From: Dendrobium chrysotoxum
Taxonomy: Eukaryota; Streptophyta; Magnoliopsida; Asparagales; Orchidaceae
Length of the DNA stretch: 64,000 nucleotides
NCBI GenBank assembly: GCA_019925795.1
Contig: CM034313.1
Span: forward strand, 86,831,663 to 86,895,662
Reading direction: 5' to 3'
In this document: positions 23,436 to 33,487 of the stretch, piece by piece
How positions within the stretch are numbered: position 1 is the stretch's first letter
Layout: each line of letters opens with the position of its first letter
The notes under the pieces: generated by a model
Database searches by the model: none
What the model was told of the DNA's origin: nothing
What the model saw: only the letters and a program-made list of their open reading frames with translations
Program-made: the position numbers and the translations under genes

Positions 23436-24563
23436 TGATACATCCTCAAAAAATTATCTTAATCGGGCACGAATCTCGACGCAAAAACAAGTTGGAAGCT
23501 TCCGAAATTAATTTTGGGACCATCCGAACTTCGATTCCAGCAAACTTATAGTCGAACTGAGCGTCTCGGAATTAAGACCTCCAAATGCATTTTCACGGGT
23601 CTCGGAACTGAGCGTCTTTGACGAGACGAATCCAACGAGCCCAAGATCTCCAAATTCCGACATCATTAAGACCTTCAAATGTCTAGTGAACAGTCTATGA
23701 TTAAAAGATTCAAGATCGACCGTCCATTCAAACCACTCCCTAACTACCCTTGATCTTCCACCTATTTACGGGTCATGCCACTCACAAAAATCTATAAATA
23801 GAGACCCCATTTCTCTTGAAAAACACACATAATCCTAAGGAGAAAAAGAGAGATCGCTTGCGCCTTTGCTCCTCCTCGACCACCGCCGGACCACCGCCTT
23901 GATGCCGTTGCTCCACCGGACCATCGCCGGACCACCACTTAAGGCCCTGCACTTCACCGGACCATCACCGAACCACCACCTGAGGCCCTGCTCTTCGCCG
24001 GACCACCACCTGAGGCCCTGCTCTTCGCCGGACCACCACCTGAGGCACTACACTTCGCTGGACCACCACCTGAGGCACTGCACTTCGCCGGACCACCACC
24101 TGAGGCCTTGCTCTTCGCCGGACCACCACCTGAGGTCCTGCTCTTCGCCGGACCACCACTTGAGGCCCTGCTCTTCGCCGGACCACCGCTTGACGCCGGA
24201 GTTCCGTCGGACCACCATTTAACGTCCTTAACTCTGCCCGAATACTACCTAGGGACCAAAATTCTGCCAGACCGCCGGGTGACCCCGAAGTTCTGCCAGC
24301 GCAACCTTAGGCCTTCAAAAGGCTTTAACTTCCACCCTACAGGTGATACTTGTAATCTGATCGCCCTTGGAGGCGAGTCAGTCCCCTGTAATCTGCTCAA
24401 GTTCTAGTGGAATCATTTTGACTGGGCCAGGCCCCATGGTTTTTTCCCTTTTCAGGGTTTTCCACGTAAAAATCTTGTGTTCTCTGTGTGTGAGCTGGAT
24501 ATTCATACAACGCTAAGACGTGAAATTCTAACTCTATCGCCGCGTATATTCTAGCCCGCAACA
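23436..24563 (+). mobile_element. Solo LTR 5 (minisatellite-LTR family)
   Basis: Runs from TGATACATCCTC to AGCCCGCAACA with the exact target duplication ATTAC on both sides (23431-23435 and 24564-24568), so it is a solo LTR. TATAAATA lies at 23793-23800 and the array at 23880-24245. The later part has CTTGTAATCTGATCGCCC and CACGTAAAAATCTTGTG blocks. Confidence 0.92.
23880..24245 (+). repeat. 30-bp minisatellite in solo LTR 5
   Basis: About ten units of 30 bp built on GACCACCACCTGAGGCCCTG followed by CTCTTCGCCG or CACTTCGCCG. Because 30 is divisible by 3 all frames stay open, which explains the repetitive frames on both strands. Confidence 0.92.
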
Positions 24564-24629
24564 ATTACATATGATCATTTGGACTTCGATTGGATCAACC
24601 AACGAAATGCCTCATCCAAATGAAAATGG

Positions 24630-24980
24630 TCATGATTTTAATTTCGAAAGTTTTCAATTCAAATATGCCTCAAGATTCACACCTAATCAAGTTTAATTTT
24701 GGTGTTATAAAAAATATCAATTATAGTGTTGTATAAATCAATTACAAGGATCATAAAATTCACTTGTCTTTGATCAAAAGAAAAATAAATATAAAGTATC
24801 TTATGGAGGAAGTTAGAAGCCCTCTAGTTCATATTCAATGAATTAAGAACTTGTTAAAATCCAAAGACTTCAAAATAGTATAGCATTGTGAGATAATAAT
24901 GCAGTGGCTATCACATATTGGAGGGAAAATTAGCTCACTTGCTCCCCACAAAACCCTTGCTTATTGGCTATCCTTTTGAC
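24630..24980 (+). other. Upstream flank of RPSA copy C, with an empty MITE site
   Basis: Matches A and B upstream of their ribosomal protein genes but lacks the 456-bp foldback element: AGTTCATATT occurs once here at 24826-24835. It is followed by the Mutator-like MITE at 24981. No gene is seen. Confidence 0.75.
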
Positions 24981-25122
24981 GATGTGCGGATACCGAACGC
25001 CGTCCAGAGCCCAACCCGAATGCACCACGTCACTTTTTTGCTTGGTACAGGTGGGTACCGGGTGACATGACCCGTTCTGATTGGTCTCCGAATCATGAGG
25101 TGTCCGTATAAAATAATTTCTC
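24981..25122. mobile_element. Mutator-like MITE in copy C
   Basis: About 142 bp with inverted arms: CCAACCCGAATGCACCACGT at the left pairs with TGACATGACCCGTTCTGATT at the right. It ends AAAATAATTTCTC. Flanking 9-mers CCTTTTGAC (24972-24980) and CCTTGTGAT (25123-25131) are each one mismatch from CCTTGTGAC, which copy B has once at 31498-31506 without any element. A related element with a perfect 9-bp duplication is at 48732-48891. Confidence 0.85.
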
Positions 25123-25131
25123 CCTTGTGAT

Positions 25132-25500
25132 ATCCTATTTTGTCATTAGATTTTCTCACAACTATGTCACGTGCCCTAGGTTTATTTTTAAAAATAATAA
25201 CTCCTAAATACTTACAACATTGTAGTTATCTTACTCATAGTTAAAATGCATCTTCTAATTACCTAACCAAAAATGACTCTTAATAGACATCTAGAATTTT
25301 ATAGCATGAAAAAACATCTTATTATAGCCCTGTAATAAATTATTTTCAGCAGGGGTTAATCCGTCATTTGAATGAATTAGGGTTTAGGAATCATAAGAGC
25401 AAAAATTTCTCTCGATTGCCGCTCTTGCGTGATTTCGATTTCCTTGCGACCTCCTCCGACCTTCAACCATCTTGAATCCTTCGCTCAATTTTTTTGTGAG
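25132..25500 (+). promoter_or_regulatory. Upstream region of RPSA copy C with telo-box
   Basis: TTAGGGTTT at 25377-25385 is the exact reverse complement of the telo-box AAACCCTAA found in plant ribosomal protein gene promoters. Copies A and B have TTAGGGCTT at the same place. The leader diverges from A and B between the telo-box and the start codon. Confidence 0.5.
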
Positions 25501-26582
25501 ATGGCGTCAAGGGTGCTCTCTCAGAAGGAGCAAGACATCCAGATGATGTTGGCTGCCCATGTGCACCTCGGAACCAAGAACTGCCACTTCCAGATGGAAA
25601 GATATGTTTTTAAGCGTCGGACTGATGGTAAGAGTGCAAGCCCGGCTCTTTCTACGCCTAGATCTATAGATTTTAGAGGCGCTTCTTATGATTAGCTAAC
25701 CTTTCTTAGAAGTTGGCACTCTGAATTTATCTTTTATTTTCGGAGCGATGCTTTATGTTACTTTATATCCATATATGTTGCAATTCTCATTAATTCACGT
25801 CTCTCTTTCTGCACGTAACTTTCAATTAAAAAAATCAGGGGCGATTTGTTAATTCTCAAATGGGATGATTTGTTTATATTACATCTTGTTGATTGTATGA
25901 CGTTAAGTTTAGTGGCAATGTGATTGAAGGATTTGTTTCTTTCATATTGTATCTTTTTGACCATTTTGTGTGTTTTTGGTCTGACTAAGTTTTGAGGATA
26001 CTGTTGTTTAAATCACAAGGTATGAGGCTATTCAACCTTCAAAACGGTTTATGCGCATATCATCAATTTTTGCCATCATATTCATCGTATTTTCATATTT
26101 AAACTATTTGTCAGTGTAATTTTTGTGGTATATTAGTGTATTGATATGCCCTCTAAACTTAAAATTTAGGGATATACATTATTAATCTTGGAAAAACTTG
26201 GGAGAAGATACAGCTTGCAGCTAGAGTAATTGTTGCCATCGAAAATCCTCAAGACATAATTGTCCAGTCTGCTAGGCCGTATGGTCAAAGGGCCGTCTTG
26301 AAGTTTGCCCAATACACTGGAGCTCACCCTATTGCCGGGAGGCATACCCCTGGAACTTTCACTAACAAGCTTTAAACATCCTTTAGTAAACCTCGTCTTC
26401 TTATTCTTACTGATCCAAGGACTGATCACCAGGTAAGTTATTTATTTGCTTATTGTATAGGGTTGCTTTCTAGAAATGTTATCTTAATCGTTTCGTGTGT
26501 TTATATTGTACAGCCAATAAAGGAATCTGCTCTTGGAAATATTCCAACGATTGCCTTTTGTGATACTGATTCACCAATGCGG
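25501..26582 (+). pseudogene. RPSA: Truncated ribosomal protein SA pseudogene (copy C)
   Basis: Exon 1 (25501-25627) and exon 2 (26170-26432) match copies A and B, and intron 1 is retained, so this is a DNA-level duplicate and not a processed copy. A TAA at 26373-26375 interrupts the frame at codon 111, where A and B read glutamine. Exon 3 starts at 26514 but the match stops at 26582, after the words for DTDSPMR; the next base already belongs to the GC-rich array of an inverted LTR (26583-27463). Exons 4 and 5 are absent. Intron 2 here has a normal donor GTAAGT, where A and B have GCAAGT. The copy cannot make a full protein. Confidence 0.93.
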
Positions 26583-27463
26583 TGGTCTGGAAGAAGTCGG
26601 GGCCTCAAGTGGTGGTTCGGTGGAACTCCGGGCCTCAGGTGGTTGTCCGGCAGAACTCAGGGCCTCAGGTGGTGGTCCGGCGGAACTCAAAGGCTTAGGT
26701 GGTGGTCCGACGGAACTCCGTGCTCCAGGTGATGGTCCGGCGAAACTCAGGGTGTCAGGTGGTGGTCCGACGGAACTCTGGGCCTCTGGTGGTGGCCCGA
26801 CAGAACTCAGGGCCTCAGGTGGTGGTCCGGCATAGCTCCAGGGCTTAGGTAGTCGTTCGACAGAAGTTCAGGCCTCAGGTGGTGGTCCAACAGAAGTCTG
26901 GGCGGTGGTTGAGGAGGAGCAAGGGGGCAAGAGCGATCTCCGATCTCTCTCTTGCTCTTTGGCTTGGGGTCTCTTTTCAAGAGGAAGAGGAGCTCTATTT
27001 ATAGATTTTCTGGAGTGGTATGATTCATAAATATGAGGAAAATCAAGGGTAAATGGGGAGTGGTTTGGACGGATGGTAGATATTGAATCCATTGATCGTG
27101 GATCATTTACTAGACATTTGAAAGTCCTAATGATGTTGGAAATTCCTTGATCTTAGGCTCGTTGGATTTGTCTCGTCGATCCGCTTGATTTGACTATAAA
27201 TATGTCATGTTTGGAAATCATTTGGTAATCCAAATTATGGTTTAAACCTTCTAAATGTGATTCTGGTCTTTGATTTGAACTCATTTGAGCTCAGATTGAG
27301 TAGAATTTGGTGTCATTGGGTTCGTATTTCCGAGACGTTCAGTTCGACAATAAGTTCGCTAAAATCATAGTTCAGATGGTTCTAATTTTAATTTTGAAAG
27401 TTTCCAACTTGATTTTGCCTTGAGATTTGTGCCCAATCAAGATAATTTTTCGAGGATGTTTTA
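26583..27463 (-). mobile_element. Truncated LTR 6, minus strand, joined to the pseudogene
   Basis: On the minus strand it starts TAAAACATCCTCGAAAAATT (TG changed to TA), carries TATAAATA at 26996-27003 and enters its array (26583-26910, units with GGTGGTCCGGCGGAACTC on the plus strand). It is cut inside the array; the distal LTR part with the CACGTAAAAATC block is missing. The junction with exon 3 of copy C shares the short word GCGGT. Confidence 0.88.
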
Positions 27464-27660
27464 GTTACCTCCTATTTTTGAATGTCAAAGCTTCCGGAGC
27501 CCAAAAATAAGTGCAATTTGAAATTTAAAAGCACTCCAATCTTGGACGTAGAGGTCCCGAAATACTCTAAAAGCATTAAAATTGAGTCCAGAACATCGAA
27601 AAATAGTTCCGGAGACCCTAAAAACGTCTAATTTAACTTTTCGGGCTCAAATTTGGGCAC
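27464..27660 (-). mobile_element. Internal 3' region of the element carrying LTR 6
   Basis: Purine-rich AAAAATAGGAGGTAAC on the minus strand abuts the LTR, as at LTRs 1, 2 and 3. The following 190 bp match in reverse the internal region next to LTR 1, with blocks such as TTCTGGACTCAATTTTAATG on the minus strand. Confidence 0.7.
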
Positions 27661-28590
27661 AATGATGTGGCGCTGACGTGGCACTGGATCGTGGCTGACA
27701 TGGCATTGACATGGTCATAACACCCAAGATCGTGGTTGATGTTATGCTGATGTGGCGCTAACGTGGTCATGACATGCATGATTGTGGCTGATGTTGCACC
27801 CATGAGCTGAAATTTTATAATTTAAATAGAAAAAAGAGACATTTATATCAAATCTTCCTTGGAGGATGAGTGGTGAAACTTTTGGTTTCCCGCCCAAGGT
27901 CTTGGGGTCGAATCACTTGGAAGTCATGGGCTTTTCACAAGATTGTGGCACTGACGTAGCAGTGACACGCAGGATAGTTTGCTGATATGACACTAAAATG
28001 CAGGACGGATTACTGATGTGGCAGTGGCACGTATGACAGATTGATGATGTGGCAGTGACATGCATGATGGATTGTTGATGTGGTAGTGACATGCAGGACG
28101 GATTGATGACGTGGCAATGTCATGCAATAGCAATTGCTGACGTATAGTGACATGCATGACAGATCGATGATGTGGAAATGTCATGCATTACAGATTGCTG
28201 ACGTGACAGTGATACGTAGGACGGATTGATGACGTGATAGTGTTATGCGGTACAAATTGTTGACATGGTAGTGACACACTTGACAGATTGATGACGCGGT
28301 AGTGTCATGCAGTATAGATTACTGATGTGGTAGTGATACGCATGACAGATTGATGACGTGGCACCCATAACCTGTTGGGTTGTGGCTGACGTGGCCATGA
28401 TATATAGGATCACGACTAACATGGCCACGACACGTAGATCGTAGCTGGCGTGTCACCCATGACCTGTTGGATCGTGGCTGACGTGGCCATGACACGCAGA
28501 TCGTGGCTGAAGTGTCACCCATGATTTGTTGGGTCGTGGTTGACGTGGCCACAACACGTAGATCGTGGCTGAGGTGTCCCCCATGACATG
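27661..28590 (+). repeat. Minisatellite with TGACGTGGC core, copy B side
   Basis: Same repeat family as 1-560, with words GTGGCTGACGTGGCCATGAC and GACGGATTGATGACGTGGC. It is interrupted at about 27830-27955 by unrelated sequence. It spans the place where the inverted LTR 6 element meets the direct-orientation copy B element. Confidence 0.8.
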
Positions 28591-29134
28591 TTTTTTCAAA
28601 AATTTTTAGAGCCAAAAATAATATTTTACTATTAAAAGATCTTAATTTAATTTATAATAATAAATTTTTTTTCCTGCTAATTGAGGCGATACTGTTGCCG
28701 TATTCTACATTTAATAGTTAATATAATTATTATGTATAAGATAATAATTAATGCCTCTAATAGTTTATATATATATATAAAGTAATAATGACAAATAAAT
28801 ATTTTTTAAATTAATCATTGCTAATCCATTTTTAATTAGTTAATTAGCACTAATTAATTAAGTATGTCATTAATTATATCTTTCTTTATCCCAAAAAGTC
28901 CGATTTGAATATTTTTTGGGTCCCTGTAACTGATTTTTCATGTTCCGGATTATATTTTGACTATTTTGAAGCCCAAAAGAGCCTTTATGATAAGCTTTGA
29001 GCTATTTGAAAAGTTTTCAGTATGCTTTTTTGACATTTTTTATTCCGATTAACACTCTTACTTCGCAGAATACTAAAATCACAGATATATTTTTGCACTC
29101 TACTAGATTCAACGTCCAAAAATAAGGGGACAAC
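28591..29134 (+). mobile_element. Internal 3' region of LTR element B with polypurine tract
   Basis: Counterpart of 561-1123, ending AAAAATAAGGGGACAAC directly before the LTR. No coding frame. Confidence 0.65.
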
Positions 29135-30655
29135 TGATACGACATAAAAAATTGTCTTGATCATGCACGAATCTTAAGGCATATTCAAAATTAAAATCGG
29201 GATCATCAAAATTCCAATTTTAGCAAACTTATAGTCAAACTGAACGTCTCAAATAGACGAACTTAACGACACCAAAATCGGTCCAACCCGAGCCCAAATG
29301 GGTCCAAATCGGGGGCCTGAACCACATTTGGAAGGATCAAAGCATTATTTGGATGAAGAAATGATATCCAAATATAACATGCTTATAGTTAAATCGAGCG
29401 GCTCGGCGAGACAAATCCAACGAGCCCAAGATCATCGAATGCCGACATCATTAAGACTCTTAAACAGTTAAAAACACTCTATGATCGGGGGAATCAATAC
29501 GAGCCATCCGACGGGGCACTCCGAACTTGCTCAGGATCTTCTCTATATTTACGGGGTGTGCCACTTATGAAAATCTCTAAATATTCCCCCACTCTCAACA
29601 TGAAAGGGATCTTTGGTGAGAGATTGGAGAGAGCTCCGAAGCTTCGAGAGCTTTAGCACCACCGCTCGGCTGCCGACCACCGCCGGACTTCCACCTGGCT
29701 GCCAACCGCCTCCAGACTTCTGCCCGGCCTCTGACCGCCGCCGGACTTCAGCTCGACCATCGTTGGGCCACCGCCCGGCTCTTGACTGCCGTTGGACTTC
29801 CACCCGGCTGTCGATCGTCGCCGGACTTCTTCCCGACCTTTGTCGGACCACCGCCCGGCCGTCGATAGCCGCTGGACTTCTTCCCGACCTTCGTCGGACC
29901 ACCGCCAGGCCGTCGACTGCCACCAGACTTCCACTCGGCCATCGCTCGCCACCAGACTTCCACTCGGCCATCGCTCGCCACCAGACTTCAGTCCGACCAT
30001 TGTCAGACCACCTCCTAAGCGCCGACCGCCTTTAAATTTCCACCCAGCTGCCGACCGCAGCCAGGCTTCCACCCGGCCGCTAGATTTCCACCCTGCTGCC
30101 GGACTTCAGCCTGACATTCGTCGGATTACTACATGGCTGCCGACAACCGTCGGACTTCCACCCGGCTATCGATCGCTACCGAACTTCAGCCCAACCATCA
30201 TCGGACCACCGTCCTGCCGCTGACCATCGCTGGACTTCCACTCAGCTGCCGACTATCGTCGGACATCAACCCGACTGTCGTCGGACCACCGCCTGGCCGT
30301 CAATCGCCGCCGAACTTCCACCCGACCTTTATCGGATCATTAGCCATCAGCTAAACTTGTGCGTGGACGCCGTCGGAATTCCACTCGACCGTCGTTAGAC
30401 CTTTGTCTAACTCTCCAAACTACTGTAATTCAACCGCCTCTAAGTCGAGGTATGGGTCAACCCTTGTAATTCACTCAAGTTTAGTGGAATTTTTTCGCAT
30501 GAGCGAGGCTCCATGGTTTTTCCCTCTTCGGGCTTTCTACGTAAAAAAGATTGGGTGTTTTACTTCTCTCTTTTTGTTTGTGTGTTGGATATCCATGCAT
30601 CGCTAAGATAAAAAGTTTACTCTCTCTACCGTCGCGAATCTTCTAGCCCGCAACA
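29135..30655 (+). mobile_element. LTR 2 (3' LTR), copy B
   Basis: Counterpart of LTR 1, from TGATACGACATA to AGCCCGCAACA, so its terminal CA is intact. The array is 29650-30410. It is about 70 bp longer than LTR 1, mainly from changes in the array and a short GAAGCTTCGAGAGCTTTAGC insertion just before it. Confidence 0.82.
29650..30410 (+). repeat. GC-rich array inside LTR 2
   Basis: Same unit family as 1640-2330 (CGCCGGACTTCCACCCGGC and TCGTCGGACCACCGC), but with added and lost units: ACTCGGCCATCGCTCGCCAC occurs twice in tandem here. All frames at 29549-30354 are array artefacts. Confidence 0.87.
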
Positions 30656-30893
30656 AATTTTGTTATAAGTTTACTGACATAAGTGTTTGGATGATCATGA
30701 TTTTAATTTTGGAAGTTTTCAATTCAAATATGCCTCAAGATTCGTGCCCCATCAAGTCTATTTTTTGTGACATATCAATTATAGTGCTGAATAAATCAAT
30801 TGTAAGGATCTTAAAATTCACTTGTCTTTGATTAAAAGAAAAATAAACATAAAGTGTCTTATTGAGGAAGTTAGAAGCCCTCTAGTTCATATT

Positions 30894-31349
30894 AGGGGTA
30901 TCAATTTCAGGTCACGGGTCGGGTTCGAGTTGAATTCGGAATTGACCCGGCACTATTTGGGTTAACCCAAACTCGACCCATTTTTACAAATGGGTCATTT
31001 TTCGGACCCAAACCTGACCCGCTTCGAGTTCGAGTCAACCTGGCACTACCTGAATGACCCGGGGCCGACAAAAAAATTGCTAGTTTTCAGGTTAAAAGAA
31101 ACAGGTCAATCTTCGATTTTTGGGTCAAATAACGGGTCAATCTCAGGTTTCTGGGTAAAAAATGGATTTTCACGTAAAAACGGGTCAATTTTGGTTATCA
31201 GTTCAACCCAAAGCCGAACCCGATTTTTGAAACTGATTAATTTGTTGAACCCGAACCCGGCCCCTTTTGGGTCCGAGTTGACTCTAACCCAGAATTTTCG
31301 GGTCGGGTTCGAGTCGGGTTTTCAGATTGTGTCAAATATTAACACCCTT
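30894..31349. mobile_element. Foldback MITE rich in GGGTCGGGTT motifs, copy B
   Basis: Same insertion as 2810-3265, with the duplication AGTTCATATT at 30884-30893 and 31350-31359. It predates the A/B duplication and postdates the split from copy C. Confidence 0.85.
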
Positions 31350-31359
31350 AGTTCATATT

Positions 31360-32745
31360 CAATGAATTAAGAATTTGTTAAAATCCAAATAATTCAAAAT
31401 AGCATAATAGCATTGTGAGTTAATAATGTAGTGGCTATCACACATGGTAGGGAAAATTAGCTCACTTGTCCCCACAAAACTCTAACTTATTGGCCATCCT
31501 TGTGACATCCTTTTTTGTCTTTAGATTTTCTCAAAACCCTATCATGCGCCCTAGGTTTATTTTTAAAAATAATTTCTAAATACTTACAACATTGTAGTTA
31601 TCTTACTCATAGTTAAAAATGCATCTTCTAATTACTTAACCAAACAACCCCTCAAGCTATAGGCCAAAAATGACTCTTAAGGGCTACTTGGTAACATGAA
31701 TTAGCATAAATCTTGCTAAATAGAAATAACAAGAACTTTAAATCCAACATAATATTCATTCCCATTTATTTTCCATTTTGCTTTAAATCACATATTTATT
31801 AAATTTGTAATTTATGTGAATTTATGAGATTTAACAAGAAAAGAGCACAAAAGGGGATAAAGATCGAGGTATACCTTCCTGACCAGCTCCCATGGGATTT
31901 AGCAAAAGTTTATTTTTTTGGCTACTTATCTTTTCTCCTTCCCACACCAAAATCTCATCGATGCCTTCGTTGTTGGAGAACTCCTATCGTGACTTTTTTG
32001 TTTCTCTTTCGTTGGGAGTTTTAGGTCGGAGCGATAGTCGGAGAGAGTGGGTTTTTGATAGTATGGGTGTAGCACTTTGATTTTCATTTGTTAGAATTTA
32101 AAGTTAATAATTAATTTTAATAATTAATATTAAATTAGGACAATTAATAGTATGTGTGATTTAATTTCATTGAAAATAATTTTTTTAATTAGTTTTATAA
32201 ATTACTAGTTAATGATTAATTTAAATATTATTTTATGATTATTAAAATCGATTAAAATATAATTAACATTATGTTAATTATATTAGTTAATTATGAATAT
32301 ATTGATATTATTTGTGATTTAACTTAACTATTAGGATATTATGTTTTATCATTTTAATGCATTATTAATTAATCATTATTAAAAAATTAATATATAATAC
32401 ATATGGATTAATTAACTTAATTAGTATTGATAACAAAATTTTAGATCTGAATTGGTGTTTCATTATTTCAATACATTCCTAATTAATAATTAATCAAATA
32501 TTATACTTAATTAATCTTGATACAGTTCCTTTTTTTTTTATCAGCACAAATATCTTGGTAATTTTTGAATAGTAAACTTTCATAATGATGAGAAGCACCT
32601 ATTTGATGCTACAAATGATCCAATCCAACTTCAAATGAGTTCAAATCAACACTTGAATTATATTTGAAATTTTTTGAACATAAATTAATAAACAAAATGA
32701 CTTTTAATTAAACATGTTTATGGTCAAATATAGCGGCTTGATGAG
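31360..32745. other. AT-rich spacer upstream of RPSA B
   Basis: Counterpart of 3276-4638. It includes the unoccupied Mutator-like MITE target CCTTGTGAC at 31498-31506. The frames near 31824 and 31892 are not recognisable and differ from copy A by an indel. Confidence 0.6.
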
Positions 32746-32754
32746 ACGAATCTA

Positions 32755-33089
32755 GGGGTGTAAGTGAGCCGAGCAGGCTCGCGTGCCAGCTTAAGCTCGA
32801 CTCATTAATAAGCTCACAAGTCGAGCTTGAGCTCGGGTGATGCTCGACTCGATTACTCGTCGAGTGATTCGTTTGTGCTTGCAAAGGCAGAAGCGTGGGC
32901 GAAGTCGGACATCAGAAACACAGGCGAAGGCTGAAATGTGGAAGGCTCGCGAGCTCATTTTTCAGTGGCACAAGCCGAGCTCGAGCTCGCCTTTTGAGCC
33001 CGGCTCGAGTTCGAGCTCAAGATTATGACTCATGAGTTGAGCTTGAGTTAAGCCGGACTCGAGGTTGACTCAACTCTTTTACACCTATA
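32755..33089. mobile_element. hAT-like foldback MITE (AGCTCGAGCT-rich), copy B
   Basis: Counterpart of 4648-4983, starting GGGGTGTAAGTGAGCCGAGC and ending CTCTTTTACACCTATAG. The right target copy ATGAATCTA is at 33090-33098; the left copy is mutated to acGAATCTA. Confidence 0.75.
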
Positions 33090-33248
33090 GATGAATCTAG
33101 CAAGTTTAAGATCACTCAATTCTAATATTGTTGAGACAATAAATATGATATGTGGGAGTGCTTTTGATTTATATCAAATTTACTAAAATGCCCGTCTCAA
33201 AAAGATGAGAAAACTGTCTTGCATTTCATTGTTAAGACAATCAATTTA

Positions 33249-33252
<4 letters not shown>

Positions 33253-33285
<33 letters not shown>
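33253..33285. repeat. TA dinucleotide microsatellite
   Basis: About 15 TA units, where copy A has a T-rich run with only a short ATATA (5153-5165). It lies about 200 bp upstream of the start codon of copy B. Confidence 0.9.
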
Positions 33286-33287
<2 letters not shown>

Positions 33288-33487
33288 CCTTACAACTTTT
33301 TTTTGTAAATGCCTGATTTTTTAATAATCTAACACCACATTATTTTCAGCGGCCCCGCCTCTTTGGTTAAGCCGTCACGAATTAGGGCTTCCAAAATTTC
33401 TCTCGACCGCCGCTGTTGCCATATTTCATTGCGACCTCCTCCGATCTCCACACTCCCTCACCCTAGCTTCGCTCAAATTCGTCTGAG
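33286..33487 (+). promoter_or_regulatory. Upstream region and 5' leader of RPSA B
   Basis: Nearly the same as copy A, with the telo-box variant TTAGGGCTT at 33382-33390. The only obvious difference is the TA microsatellite just upstream. Confidence 0.45.

Noticed and set aside
23880..24245. Possible CRISPR-like array of 30-bp repeats
   Set aside because: Units are head to tail without spacers, in a plant LTR. It is a minisatellite.
25501..26582. Copy C as a processed (retrotransposed) pseudogene
   Set aside because: It keeps introns 1 and 2 and upstream flanking DNA, so it arose by DNA duplication.
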